64,000 nucleotides of DNA from CAZOKN01 sp964580525. GTDB lineage: Bacteria; Pseudomonadota; Alphaproteobacteria; Rickettsiales; UBA6187. Shown one piece after another: positions 16,797 to 25,935 of this stretch. The notes beneath the pieces were generated by a model that had not been told where the DNA came from, did not search any database, and worked only from the letters and a program-made list of their open reading frames with translations. A program made the position numbers and the translations under genes. The first letter of the stretch is position 1. Every line of letters begins with the position of its first letter. Location: assembly GCA_964580525.1 (NCBI GenBank), contig CAZOKN010000004.1, forward strand, positions 13,532-77,531. The letters run 5' to 3'.

Positions 16797-17420
16797 ATGG
16801 AGCCAAGCTTAACTTTTGTTTTTCTTAAGGCTTTCCTTATAGGGCTGTCTGTTGCTGCTCCGGTTGGGCCTATGGGTCTTTTATGCATAAGGCGTACTTT
16901 GCAAAGCGGCTGGTTATCTGGCTATCTTTCGGGTCTGGCAGTGGCATTTGGCGATGCTTTTTATGCATCAGTTGCGGTTTTTAGTGTGGCAGCTATCGCC
17001 CAATTTCTAACAGAATGGCAATCATTATTGCGTATAGTTGGGGGGTTGGTTTTATTGTTGATTGGATGGAAAACTTTTATTTCTAGGCCAGAAAGCATTG
17101 GTGGGGTTAAAGCCAAAAGACTGACTCCGGCAACTTTTGTTTCAACCTTCATGCTTACGCTGACTAACCCTGCAACTGTCATATATTTTACCGCTATATT
17201 CGCATCTATGGGAATTGTTGCAACCAAAGGTTTTGGTGAAGCATTAGCAGCAGTTATTGGTATATTTCTTGGTTCTATGACATGGTATGTTGTTTTATCA
17301 GGTGGTGTTAATCTTGCGCGCTCGCGTGTTACAACAAAAAGCATGGTATGGATAAATCGAATTTCTGGTACTATGCTTGCAACATTTGGAATATTAGCAA
17401 TTATTACGCTTAAATCATGA
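16797..17420 (+). CDS. LysE/RhtB-family amino-acid exporter
   Basis: An inner-membrane exporter of 207 residues with about six hydrophobic segments. The family signature is near the N-terminus: AAPVGPMGLLCIRRTLQSGW, with a second half including TLTNPATVIYFTAIFA. It follows metXW and overlaps gloB by 4 bp (ATGA), so it is probably cotranscribed. Export of methionine-pathway intermediates such as homoserine is possible but is inferred only from position. Confidence 0.9.
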   Translation: MEPSLTFVFLKAFLIGLSVAAPVGPMGLLCIRRTLQSGWLSGYLSGLAVAFGDAFYASVAVFSVAAIAQFLTEWQSLLRIVGGLVLLLIGWKTFISRPESIGGVKAKRLTPATFVSTFMLTLTNPATVIYFTAIFASMGIVATKGFGEALAAVIGIFLGSMTWYVVLSGGVNLARSRVTTKSMVWINRISGTMLATFGILAIITLKS

Positions 17421-18136
17421 AAGTTGTAAGGATTCCTGCTCTTTCCGATAATTATATATGGCTGTTACATAATGAGGCAAATGGTCGGACTGCAGTGGTA
17501 GACCCTGCTGTTGCCGAACCTGTTTTGGCAGAGCTTAAGAAGCAAAATTGGTCCCTTGATTTTATAATCAATACTCATCATCACGATGATCATGTTGGCG
17601 GTAACATAGAAATTAAGAGAATTACTGGGGCTAAAGTTATAGGCTATAAAGGTGACGCACATAGAATTCCCGGCATAGATATTGAAGTTGAAGATAATGA
17701 GCAAATTGAAATATGTGGCGAGGTCGCGAAAGTTATTTTTGTACCTGGTCACACGCTTGGTCATATTGTTTATTATTTTGCGGAATCTGGTTTGTTATTT
17801 TGTGGTGATACGATTTTTGCCATGGGTTGTGGAAGGCTATTTGAAGGTAGTTTTGAGCAAATGTTTTCCAGTCTACAAAAACTAGCGAAATTGCCAATTC
17901 AAACCCAGATTTACTGCGCTCACGAATATACAGAAAATAACGGTAATTTTGCTCTTAATGTCGACCATAAAAATATGTATTTACAAGAAAGAATGGCTGA
18001 GGTGAGGTCTTTAAGAAAAAATAATATCCCAACAGTGCCGTTTACCTTGGATATAGAGCTTAAAACTAATCCTATGCTTAGAGCAAAAACGATTGAGGAA
18101 TTTACGGAAATTAGGAAGCTTAGGAATGTTTTTTAG
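17417..18136 (+). CDS. gloB: Hydroxyacylglutathione hydrolase (glyoxalase II)
   Basis: Hydrolyses S-lactoylglutathione in methylglyoxal detoxification. The metallo-beta-lactamase fold shows the dinuclear metal motif THHHDDHVGG near residue 52, VPGHTLGH, CGDTIFAMGCGRLFEG and CAHEYTENN. The 239 residues match the family's length and the C-terminal glutathione-binding part. It overlaps the preceding LysE gene by 4 bp and its end overlaps the convergent EamA gene by 17 bp. Confidence 0.94.
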   Translation: MKVVRIPALSDNYIWLLHNEANGRTAVVDPAVAEPVLAELKKQNWSLDFIINTHHHDDHVGGNIEIKRITGAKVIGYKGDAHRIPGIDIEVEDNEQIEICGEVAKVIFVPGHTLGHIVYYFAESGLLFCGDTIFAMGCGRLFEGSFEQMFSSLQKLAKLPIQTQIYCAHEYTENNGNFALNVDHKNMYLQERMAEVRSLRKNNIPTVPFTLDIELKTNPMLRAKTIEEFTEIRKLRNVF

Positions 18137-19019
18137 ATTTTCGATTGCTAAACAAAGTTCCTAAACTGCTTACAACAACACCACCAATGATTAAAAAAGA
18201 AGCCAGGATAATTTCCCAAGTTAGCGGTGAAAATCCAAAGACTATCAGCCAGGTCATAGATAAGAATGAGCCTAGAAAAGCAAGGGCAGTTAGTGTGCGC
18301 ATGTCGCCATGCTTCACGCCAAAATTCCAAGCATAATAAGCAAGGCACAGTGGTGCTATTCCTATTATTATAATTTTTGTAATCTGGATGGATGAAAGTG
18401 GAACTGTTTGTTCAATAGTAAAATGCAATATAATTGAAAAAACTCCGGCAATGCTGCAGAAGCTACCAATCATATTGGCCGGTATATGGTATTTTTTGCT
18501 TAATACAGAATAAACAGACCACATTATTGCTGCAATCAGTCCGAAAGAATAACTTTCTATGTTGGCTAAATCAAAGCCAGAAAATCCGCTGTGCATAGCG
18601 ATAAAAACTATGCCGGAAAAACCCATTAAACAGCTTATTATATGGTGCAATTTCAAGTGCTCTTTGAGAATTATAGAATTTAGCATTATAGCAAGAATGG
18701 GCCATGTTGATCCCATTAGAAAAACTTCAGCTGGCGGACCCATTTTTACACCTGAAATGAAAAATGAATTAAAGCCGAATATCCCAGAAACTCCAATAAG
18801 CAGATATTTTTTGTTTTTGAATAGCGACAGAGGATTATGGCCTTGTGCAAGCTGTATAAAAATAGACAGGATTGATGATGTTATAAATGCAATAGAAAGT
18901 ATTTCAAATGGCGGTATATCGCCGGCAGATAAAGCTAATACAGTGAAACTTGACCATAACAATGGTGCTATGAAACCTATAGCGGTAGCTTTTGATTGGC
19001 TGATATTGGTTAATGACAT
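18120..19019 (-). CDS. EamA/DMT-family transporter
   Basis: A ten-helix drug/metabolite transporter of 299 residues made of two EamA halves (about residues 10-140 and 155-285). FGFNSFFISGVKMGPPAEVFLMGSTW in the first half and LAYYAWNFGVKHGDMRTLTALAFLGS in the second are typical. The substrate is unknown. It converges on gloB with a 17-bp overlap and no terminator is visible between them. The ribosome site is weak. Confidence 0.88.
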   Translation of the reverse strand: MSLTNISQSKATAIGFIAPLLWSSFTVLALSAGDIPPFEILSIAFITSSILSIFIQLAQGHNPLSLFKNKKYLLIGVSGIFGFNSFFISGVKMGPPAEVFLMGSTWPILAIMLNSIILKEHLKLHHIISCLMGFSGIVFIAMHSGFSGFDLANIESYSFGLIAAIMWSVYSVLSKKYHIPANMIGSFCSIAGVFSIILHFTIEQTVPLSSIQITKIIIIGIAPLCLAYYAWNFGVKHGDMRTLTALAFLGSFLSMTWLIVFGFSPLTWEIILASFLIIGGVVVSSLGTLFSNRKSKKHS

Positions 19020-19152
19020 AAATGGCCAAATTTAATTTGCATAACTACCTAAGCTTTTTCTTATATGCTGTAAAGCTTAAAGGCGTGGCTTTACTTGCAC
19101 TATACATTTGAATGAATTATATAATACTACAAAACCAATAGAGATTTTAACA

Positions 19153-19398
19153 GTGGTATCCTTCGTATTAGTATGGATTATAGTATGGTGGCTTATTCTA
19201 TTTATGATTTTGCCATTTGGTGTGCAGCCTGATGAAAATGCTGTAGGCGGTAACATGAAAGCTGCACCGAAAAACCCACATCTCCGCATTAAGTTTTTTG
19301 TTACAACATTAATTTCATGTCTAGTGACTTACATAGGATTTTATCTTGTGGGACATGGTTATTTTGATTTTTTAAACTTACAGAATGCTATACAGTAG
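19153..19398 (+). CDS. DUF1467 family membrane protein
   Basis: A small two-helix inner-membrane protein (about 81 residues) with WWLILFMILPFGVQPDE and a central soluble loop NPHLRIKFFVTT, as in the DUF1467 family. In Alphaproteobacteria this gene often precedes proS, as here. I prefer GTG at 19153, which follows AGAG at about 9 nt and matches family length; a TTG at 19108 would add 15 residues without a ribosome site. Function unknown. Confidence 0.75.
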   Translation: MVSFVLVWIIVWWLILFMILPFGVQPDENAVGGNMKAAPKNPHLRIKFFVTTLISCLVTYIGFYLVGHGYFDFLNLQNAIQ

Positions 19399-19476
19399 CT
19401 CTTACCACTATCTTCTTGCCTCTAATCCCCTAAGGTGATAAATGCTATAAAGTTATAACAAAATAGGTTCTATTCC

Positions 19477-20769
19477 ATGCGTTTATCCAGATATTTTCTG
19501 CCATTGCTAAAAGAAAATCCAGTTGAGGCTACAATAGTTTCGCATCGTTTTATGCTGCGTGCAGGTATGGTGCGGCAAGTAGGTGCGGGTATATATAATT
19601 GGTTGCCATTGGGATTAAAGGTTCTAAAGAAAATAGAAAACGTCGTCCGCGAAGAAATGGATAAAGCGGGTGCAGTTGAGATTCTTATGCCAACATTACA
19701 GCCTGCTGAATTGTGGCAAGAATCTGGCCGTTATGATGATTATGGCAAAGAAATGCTTAGAATTGTAGATAGGCATGACCGTAACATGCTATACGGTCCA
19801 ACTGCCGAAGAAGTGGTAACTGATATTTTTCGTCAGAATGTTAAAAGCTATAAAGATCTTCCACTTAACCTTTACAACATTCAATGGAAATTTCGTGATG
19901 AAATAAGACCGCGTTTTGGTGTTATGAGAGGTCGTGAGTTTTTAATGAAAGATGCTTATAGCTTTGATCTTGATTATGATGGAGCAAAAAAGTCTTACGA
20001 TATTATGTATGAAGCATATTTAAATACGTTTAAACGTATGGGTCTTACGGCTATTCCTGTGCGGGCTGATAATGGTGCTATAGGTGGTGATTTGAGTCAT
20101 GAATTCCAGATCTTAGCCGAAACTGGTGAAAGCCAGGTCTATTATGATGTTGAATTTGAAAAACTGATGCAGGAAGAAAAAGTAAATACTGAAAAATTAC
20201 GCTCATTATATGCCGTGGCTGATGAAAAACACGACCCTGCTAAATGTCCTGTAAAGCCTGAAAATTTGAGGACAAAACGCGGTATTGAAGTTGGTCATAT
20301 ATTTCACTTCGGCAATAAGTATACTAAGAGTATGAATGTTAGTGTGCTTGGAAATGAAGGTAAACAAATTTGCCCTGAAATGGGCTCTTATGGTATTGGT
20401 GTTTCAAGATTAGTTGGTGCGATTATTGAATCTAGCCATGATGAAAACGGTATAATTTGGCCAGATTCCGTCGCGCCTTTTAGAGTTGGCTTAATTAATA
20501 TTAAATCTGGCGATGCGGAATGTGATGCTGCTTGTGAAAAAATATACAAAACACTGCAAAACAATGGCATAGAAGTTTTGTATGATGATACAAAAGAAAG
20601 TACAGGCAAAAAATTTGCTGGTATGGATTTAATAGGTCTGCCTTGGCAGCTTTCTGTTGGTCCTAGGTCGATTAAAGAAGGCACTATTGAAATAAAAAAT
20701 CGTAAGACTGGTGAAAAAGAAGCGTTGTCAGAAGAGGCGGCGTTGGCTAAGATAATTACGACCAGATAA
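19477..20769 (+). CDS. proS: Proline-tRNA ligase, short alphaproteobacterial type
   Basis: Charges tRNA-Pro. The 430-residue class II enzyme has motif 1 region RQVGAGIYNWLPLGLKVL, motif 2 FRDEIRPRFGVMRGREF and motif 3 GSYGIGVSRLVGA, then an anticodon-binding domain. It lacks the large insertion (editing) domain found in the E. coli enzyme of about 570 residues, so removal of mischarged Ala must depend on a separate protein. It lies between DUF1467 and lolC, the conserved alphaproteobacterial order. Confidence 0.95.
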   Translation: MRLSRYFLPLLKENPVEATIVSHRFMLRAGMVRQVGAGIYNWLPLGLKVLKKIENVVREEMDKAGAVEILMPTLQPAELWQESGRYDDYGKEMLRIVDRHDRNMLYGPTAEEVVTDIFRQNVKSYKDLPLNLYNIQWKFRDEIRPRFGVMRGREFLMKDAYSFDLDYDGAKKSYDIMYEAYLNTFKRMGLTAIPVRADNGAIGGDLSHEFQILAETGESQVYYDVEFEKLMQEEKVNTEKLRSLYAVADEKHDPAKCPVKPENLRTKRGIEVGHIFHFGNKYTKSMNVSVLGNEGKQICPEMGSYGIGVSRLVGAIIESSHDENGIIWPDSVAPFRVGLINIKSGDAECDAACEKIYKTLQNNGIEVLYDDTKESTGKKFAGMDLIGLPWQLSVGPRSIKEGTIEIKNRKTGEKEALSEEAALAKIITTR

Positions 20770-20793
20770 CTTTTTGTTTTTTTTAGGTATAAA

Positions 20794-22038
20794 ATGTTTT
20801 CTCCATTTGAAAGGATGATAGGTTTCCGCTACTTGCGTTCGCGCAGGAAAGAAGGTTTTATATCTGTTATAGCTGGATTTTCGTTTGTGGGTATTGCCCT
20901 TGGCGTCGCGACTTTAATAGTTGTAATGTCCGTTATGAATGGTTTTCGTTCTGAAATAACTAAGAAAATATTGGGATTAAACGGCCATATTGCAGTATCA
21001 AGCTATGAAAGAAAAATCCATGGTTTTGATGATTTTTTGAGTGCTGTTAAAAGTGTTGATGGAGTTATTTCTGCAACTCCGGTTATAGATGGTCAGGCGA
21101 TGGCCACGACAAAATATGCTAATGGCGGAGTTGCTGTTAAGGGAATTAGACTTTCTGATCTTAGCCAAAGACCTCTCGTGGCATCTAACATAAAAGATGG
21201 CTTCTTAAATGATTTACAAGGCAAAGATTCTATCATGATAGGTAGTAGGATGGCTACTAATCTTGGCGTTGGTGTTGGCGATGAAATGACTTTGATTTCG
21301 CCAAAGGGTCGTTCAACTGCTTTGGGTACAATGCCGAGATTAAAAACTTATAATGTTGTAGCTGTATTTGAATCTGGAATGTACGAGTATGACAGTAGTG
21401 TTGCTTTTGTTCCACTTGAGTCAGCACAGGTATTTTTTGATTATCCTGAATCTGTTTCATCAATTGAAGTTTTTACAAAAAACCCTCATAATTCAGATGC
21501 AATATCGAAAGATATAAGCGCAGTTTTGGGAGGTGCATACGTTGTTCAGGATTGGCAGAGAATGAATGCTAGTCTTTTCAATGCTTTAAAAGTTGAACGT
21601 ACGGTAATGTTCTTAATTCTCACGCTTATAGTATTTATTGCAGCGTTTAATATTATTTCCAGCTTGATAATGTTGGTAAATGATAAGGGGCATGATATCG
21701 CAATTTTGCGTACTATGGGTGCAACGCGTGGTATGATATTACGCATATTCTTCATATGCGGAGCTTCCATTGGTGTAGTCGGAACTTTCCTTGGCTTTAT
21801 TCTCGGGGTGGGTTTTTCACTAAATATAGATACCATTAAAAAGGGAGTCGAAGCTCTTACTGGTAGTACATTGTTTGATCCTGTAATTTATTTCCTATCA
21901 GAATTACCATCTGAGGTGGAAGTGTCAGATGTTATATGGTCGGTTGCTATGGGTTTGATTTTCTCATTCCTGGCAACAATATACCCGGCTTGGAAAGCTT
22001 CAAAACAAGATCCGGCGGAGGCTTTGCGTTATGAGTAA
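20794..22038 (+). CDS. lolC: Lipoprotein-releasing ABC transporter permease (LolC/LolE)
   Basis: The membrane subunit that extracts mature lipoproteins from the inner membrane. Its 414 residues hold a first helix near residues 22-45 (VIAGFSFVGIALGVATLIVV), a large periplasmic domain, and three C-terminal helices with the FtsX-like GHDIAILRTMGATRGMILRIF. A single LolC/E gene suggests a homodimeric LolF-type complex, as is common outside gammaproteobacteria; this is inference, because a second copy could lie elsewhere. lolD overlaps its end by 8 bp. Confidence 0.93.
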   Translation: MFSPFERMIGFRYLRSRRKEGFISVIAGFSFVGIALGVATLIVVMSVMNGFRSEITKKILGLNGHIAVSSYERKIHGFDDFLSAVKSVDGVISATPVIDGQAMATTKYANGGVAVKGIRLSDLSQRPLVASNIKDGFLNDLQGKDSIMIGSRMATNLGVGVGDEMTLISPKGRSTALGTMPRLKTYNVVAVFESGMYEYDSSVAFVPLESAQVFFDYPESVSSIEVFTKNPHNSDAISKDISAVLGGAYVVQDWQRMNASLFNALKVERTVMFLILTLIVFIAAFNIISSLIMLVNDKGHDIAILRTMGATRGMILRIFFICGASIGVVGTFLGFILGVGFSLNIDTIKKGVEALTGSTLFDPVIYFLSELPSEVEVSDVIWSVAMGLIFSFLATIYPAWKASKQDPAEALRYE

Positions 22039-22714
22039 TAATGTTATTTTATCGCTAAGTGATGTGCATAGATTCTTCTATCAGGGAGAAGCTAGGCTGA
22101 ATGTTTTAAAGGGTGCAAATCTTGAAATAAAAGCTGGAGAAGTTGTTGGTCTTGTTGGTCCGAGTGGTTGTGGAAAAAGCACTTTATTGCAATTGGCAGG
22201 ACTTTTAGATTCGCCAAACAGCGGTAAAATTATGATCAACAATATTGATTGTACAAATATAAATGATAATGAGCGTACAAAGATACGCCGGAATGAAATT
22301 GGTTTTATATATCAATTTCACCATTTATTACCTGAATTTACCGCGCTGGAAAATGTTATTATACCGCAGATGATATCTGGGAAATCTGTTGCGGCTTCTA
22401 CTACTGATGGTGAAGAAATACTAAAATATCTTGGTCTTGCAAATCGATTTACTCATAAACCATCAGAGCTCTCTGGTGGTGAGCAGCAGAGGGTTGCTAT
22501 TGCTAGAGCATTAGTAAACAAACCTTCTGTCTTGTTGGCTGATGAGCCTACTGGCAATCTCGATCCCGAAACGGCAGATAATGTATTTAAATTATTGCTT
22601 GAAACAGCTAAGGCAATTGGTGTTGCGATGTTTATCGTAACACATAATCTTGAGCTTGCTAATCGTATGGATAAAGTGGTTACTATCAGAGACGGTGTTG
22701 TGGTAAGTAATTAA
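22031..22714 (+). CDS. lolD: Lipoprotein-releasing ABC transporter ATPase
   Basis: The ATPase that powers lipoprotein release. Its 227 residues show Walker A GLVGPSGCGKST (about residues 38-49), the Q-loop, signature LSGGEQQRVAIARAL, Walker B VLLADEPTGNLD and the switch His in IVTHNLEL. The start lies inside the end of lolC (8-bp overlap), so the two are translationally coupled. In many relatives dnaE follows; here a 111-bp gap leads to murC, and I see no gene or clear hairpin in it. Confidence 0.95.
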   Translation: MSNNVILSLSDVHRFFYQGEARLNVLKGANLEIKAGEVVGLVGPSGCGKSTLLQLAGLLDSPNSGKIMINNIDCTNINDNERTKIRRNEIGFIYQFHHLLPEFTALENVIIPQMISGKSVAASTTDGEEILKYLGLANRFTHKPSELSGGEQQRVAIARALVNKPSVLLADEPTGNLDPETADNVFKLLLETAKAIGVAMFIVTHNLELANRMDKVVTIRDGVVVSN

Positions 22715-22825
22715 TTTTATACATTATCCAAAACTCAAGTTAATTATTATAACTCCGTCCTTGAACTTAGACTTCCACATATATATGCTCTCAAAAATTA
22801 CAATCTCTAATCAAAAATAGTAATC

Positions 22826-24274
22826 ATGTTTGATAAAAAACCAGGTAAAGTTTTCCCTTTAAATATTGGCCCAATTCATTTTATTGGTATAGGTGGTATT
22901 GGTATGAGCGGCATTGCCGAAATACTACATAATTTAGGCTATAAAGTGCAAGGTTCTGACGCCTCAAATAATGCTAATGTGAAGCGCTTAGAATCTTTCG
23001 GTATTAAAGTTAGCATCGGTCATAAAGGTGAAAATGTTGAAGGTGCGAGTGTTGTTGTAAAATCGTCGGCGGTGAAAAACGAAAATCCTGAAATAGTATA
23101 TGCGCGCAAAAATTCTATCCCAGTAATAAAACGTGCGGAAATGCTAGCTGAGATAATGCATTTGAAAAATTCTGTTGCCATTGCTGGTACTCATGGAAAA
23201 ACCACTACGACAACTATGGTTACATCGATGTTTGAAGCGGCAGGGCTTGATCCTACTGTTATAAATGGTGGAATAATAAATGCTTACGGCACGAATGCTC
23301 GTCTTGGTAGTGGTGATTGGTTGATTGCTGAAGCTGATGAGTCTGATGGAACATTTTTAAAACTTCCTGCTCAAATCGGCATCATAACCAATATAGATCC
23401 TGAGCATATGGAGCATTATGGTTCGTTTGATAATTTGCGGGATGCTTTTAAAACTTTTATAGAAAACCTACCATTTTATGGCTTTGGTGTTTTATGCAAA
23501 GACCATCCAGAAGTAAGTGCCTTGGCGGGACGTGTTACAGATAGAAAAATCATAACTTATGCTTTGGATTGTGAAGCTGACATAAAAGCTAGCAATATTA
23601 GATTCTCTCCTGAAGGGGGCAGTATATACGATGTTAAAATTTCTAAACGTATAACTGGCGGTGAAGAAAGAATAATAAAAGATGTGCATTTACCAATGCC
23701 TGGGCGTCATAATGTTTCAAATTCTCTGGCGGCTATTTCTGTGGCTGTGGAGCTTGGTTTTGAAGACAAAGCAATATTGAAAGGTTTCCGCGATTTTGCT
23801 GGTGTTAAGCGTCGTTTCACAAAAACAGGAGAAACTAATGGTATTACAATTATAGATGATTATGGCCACCACCCAAAGGAAATTATTGCAACTCTTAACA
23901 CTGCGAAAGATGTTATTCATGGTAGTGGTAAAAAAATAATTGCCGTGGTGCAACCTCATAGATATACGCGTGTTCGTGATCTGTTTGGTGAATTTTGTAG
24001 CTGCTTTGGTGTCGCCGATAAGGTTGTGGTTGCAAATATTTACGAAGCTGGTGAATCGCCTATAGAAGGAATAAGCAGGGACAGCCTGGTTGAAGGCATC
24101 AAAAAACAAGGACATAAAAATGTTATCCCTCTTCCTTCACCTGAAGAGTTACCAAAAATAATAAATGAAATTGCAAATCCTGGCGATATTGTTGTTTGTC
24201 TTGGTGCAGGAAATATAACTGCCTGGGCAAATTCATTACCCGAGGATATGAAAAAATTAGGTGTGGTGAAATGA
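22826..24274 (+). CDS. murC: UDP-N-acetylmuramate-L-alanine ligase
   Basis: Adds L-Ala to UDP-MurNAc in the cytoplasm, starting the peptidoglycan stem peptide. The 482 residues show the nucleotide-binding IGIGGIGMSGIAEIL, P-loop AGTHGKTTTTTMV, EADESDGTF, NIDPEHMEHYG and DDYGHHPKEI. It opens a dcw-type run on this strand, but the gene after it is a SIMPL-domain gene (4-bp overlap), with murB next. Upstream dcw genes (murE, murF, mraY, ftsW, murG) are not in the window. Confidence 0.96.
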   Translation: MFDKKPGKVFPLNIGPIHFIGIGGIGMSGIAEILHNLGYKVQGSDASNNANVKRLESFGIKVSIGHKGENVEGASVVVKSSAVKNENPEIVYARKNSIPVIKRAEMLAEIMHLKNSVAIAGTHGKTTTTTMVTSMFEAAGLDPTVINGGIINAYGTNARLGSGDWLIAEADESDGTFLKLPAQIGIITNIDPEHMEHYGSFDNLRDAFKTFIENLPFYGFGVLCKDHPEVSALAGRVTDRKIITYALDCEADIKASNIRFSPEGGSIYDVKISKRITGGEERIIKDVHLPMPGRHNVSNSLAAISVAVELGFEDKAILKGFRDFAGVKRRFTKTGETNGITIIDDYGHHPKEIIATLNTAKDVIHGSGKKIIAVVQPHRYTRVRDLFGEFCSCFGVADKVVVANIYEAGESPIEGISRDSLVEGIKKQGHKNVIPLPSPEELPKIINEIANPGDIVVCLGAGNITAWANSLPEDMKKLGVVK

Positions 24275-25011
24275 TTGGAAGAAGTATTTGCGCCTTTTTA
24301 ACTCTATTCTTGCTGATAATACAGCCATGCTTATCTTTTGCAGGAGATGACGATAGAAGAATAATTTCTGTTATGGGCGAAGCAGAGTCGCAAATTGTTC
24401 CTGATCAGGCGATTGTTTCTATGGCAATTGAAATAAAAGATAAAAACCTGAATATTGCACAAAAAAAGAATGATGAAATAGCATCTCAATTAATAAAATT
24501 TGCTACTGGTAAACTTGGTATAGATAGTAAGTTAGTGCAAACAAGTAGCATAAATATTATGCCTGTTTATAATGAAAGTAATTGCCAGAACAATAATTGC
24601 CCTACGCCTACTTTAAACCATTTTCTGACGAGTAAGGGTATTAGTATCGTTTTAAAAGACACTAAAGTTCTTCAGGATTTGATAGAGAAATCATTGGCAA
24701 TTGGTGTTACCAGAATTGAAAATGTTGAATTTACTTCTTCTGACTTAAAAAATATTGAGCAGCAGGTGCAAGTTGTAGCTGCTAAGAATGCTAAACAAAA
24801 AGCGGCTGAAATTGCGAAGGCTTTGGGTGTTGAAATCGGAAAGCCACAAAGAGTTACAGTTAATTACTCCTCTCCTATATTTGCTACTCGTAGTATGAAA
24901 ATGGCTTCGTCAATGACAAATGTTTTATCTGTGGCAGCACCGGAGACCATAGCAGTTGGGCAAATTACCGTAAAAGGTAGCGTAAGTGTAGATTTTGAGA
25001 TTGAAAAATAA
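24271..25011 (+). CDS. SIMPL (DUF541) domain periplasmic protein
   Basis: An exported 246-residue SIMPL protein. It has a signal peptide (hydrophobic residues 5-22, cut near FAG) and the domain features ISVMGEAESQIVPDQAIVSMAIE and AAKNAKQKAAEIAKALGVEIG. The start ATG overlaps the murC stop (ATGA), and murB begins 4 nt after its end, so it is embedded in the cell-wall operon. The family is of unknown biochemical function. Its position hints at an envelope role, but that is guilt by association. An earlier in-frame start inside murC is unlikely. Confidence 0.88.
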   Translation: MIGRSICAFLTLFLLIIQPCLSFAGDDDRRIISVMGEAESQIVPDQAIVSMAIEIKDKNLNIAQKKNDEIASQLIKFATGKLGIDSKLVQTSSINIMPVYNESNCQNNNCPTPTLNHFLTSKGISIVLKDTKVLQDLIEKSLAIGVTRIENVEFTSSDLKNIEQQVQVVAAKNAKQKAAEIAKALGVEIGKPQRVTVNYSSPIFATRSMKMASSMTNVLSVAAPETIAVGQITVKGSVSVDFEIEK

Positions 25012-25014
25012 CAA

Positions 25015-25935
25015 ATGGTTAGCAATAAAAACATAATCGATTTATTACCAAAAGTCCGCGGCAGTTACCGTGAAAATTCAGACCTGTCGAAAATAAACTG
25101 GTTCAATGTTGGTGGAATGGCTCAAGTTATGTTCCGTCCAGCAGATGCTGAAGATTTATCATCTTTTCTTAAAAATAAGCCAGAAGGAATTATTGTGACA
25201 GTTCTTGGTGTCGGCTCTAATTTGCTAGTGCGCGATGGTGGCATCGATGGCGTTGTTATAAGGCTTGGCAAAGGTTTTACCGATATTTCTGTACGTAACA
25301 ACGAGCTGACAGCTGGGGCAGGGGCACTAAGCTTTAACGTTTCTATGTTTGCGGCGCAAAATAGTTTGACCGGATTGGAATTTTTGAGTGGTATACCGGG
25401 AACTATAGGCGGTGCTTTATACATGAATGCTGGAGCCTATGGCAGCGATGTTTCGGCTATTTTGAAGAGTGCTGAGGCAATTGATGAGTCGGGGACTCTA
25501 CATATTTTAACTCAGCAGGATATTGGCTATATATATCGTGGCAATACTTTACCGGAAGGAATGATTTTCACGAAAGGAACTTTCATTGGTAAACCAGGCG
25601 ACAGAGCAGAGATAGAAAATCTTTTAACTAAAATAAGTTCTCAGCGTGAAGACACTCAGCCTATAAAAAGTAGAACGAGCGGTAGTACTTTCAAGAATCC
25701 TGAAGGTAAAAAAGCTTGGGAATTGATAGATGCAGCTGGGTGCCGTGGTATGAAGGTTGGTGGTGCGCAGGTTTCAGAAAAACATTGTAATTTTTTTATA
25801 AATACTGGGGGTGCGACTTCTGATGATATAGAAAAACTTGGCGAAATAGTTAGAAAAAGAGTAAAAGAGAAGACAGGTGTTAGCCTTGAATGGGAAGTTA
25901 AGATAATAGGAAAAAGAAATGACCAAAAAAAATAA
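25015..25935 (+). CDS. murB: UDP-N-acetylenolpyruvoylglucosamine reductase
   Basis: A flavoenzyme that reduces the enolpyruvyl group to make UDP-MurNAc. The 306 residues show the FAD-binding VLGVGSNLLVRDGGIDGVVI, GIPGTIGGALYMNAGAYG, a tyrosine-containing YRGN and the SGSTFKNPEG motif, whose serine is in the catalytic position of type II MurB. It sits between the SIMPL gene (3-nt gap) and ddl (17-bp overlap), so all are probably one transcript. Confidence 0.95.
   Translation: MVSNKNIIDLLPKVRGSYRENSDLSKINWFNVGGMAQVMFRPADAEDLSSFLKNKPEGIIVTVLGVGSNLLVRDGGIDGVVIRLGKGFTDISVRNNELTAGAGALSFNVSMFAAQNSLTGLEFLSGIPGTIGGALYMNAGAYGSDVSAILKSAEAIDESGTLHILTQQDIGYIYRGNTLPEGMIFTKGTFIGKPGDRAEIENLLTKISSQREDTQPIKSRTSGSTFKNPEGKKAWELIDAAGCRGMKVGGAQVSEKHCNFFINTGGATSDDIEKLGEIVRKRVKEKTGVSLEWEVKIIGKRNDQKK

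Noticed and set aside
18559..19035. Long open frame (158 codons) on the plus strand opposite the EamA transporter gene
   Set aside because: It is antisense to a clear membrane transporter, has no recognisable domain or ribosome site, and its composition is that of a shadow frame.
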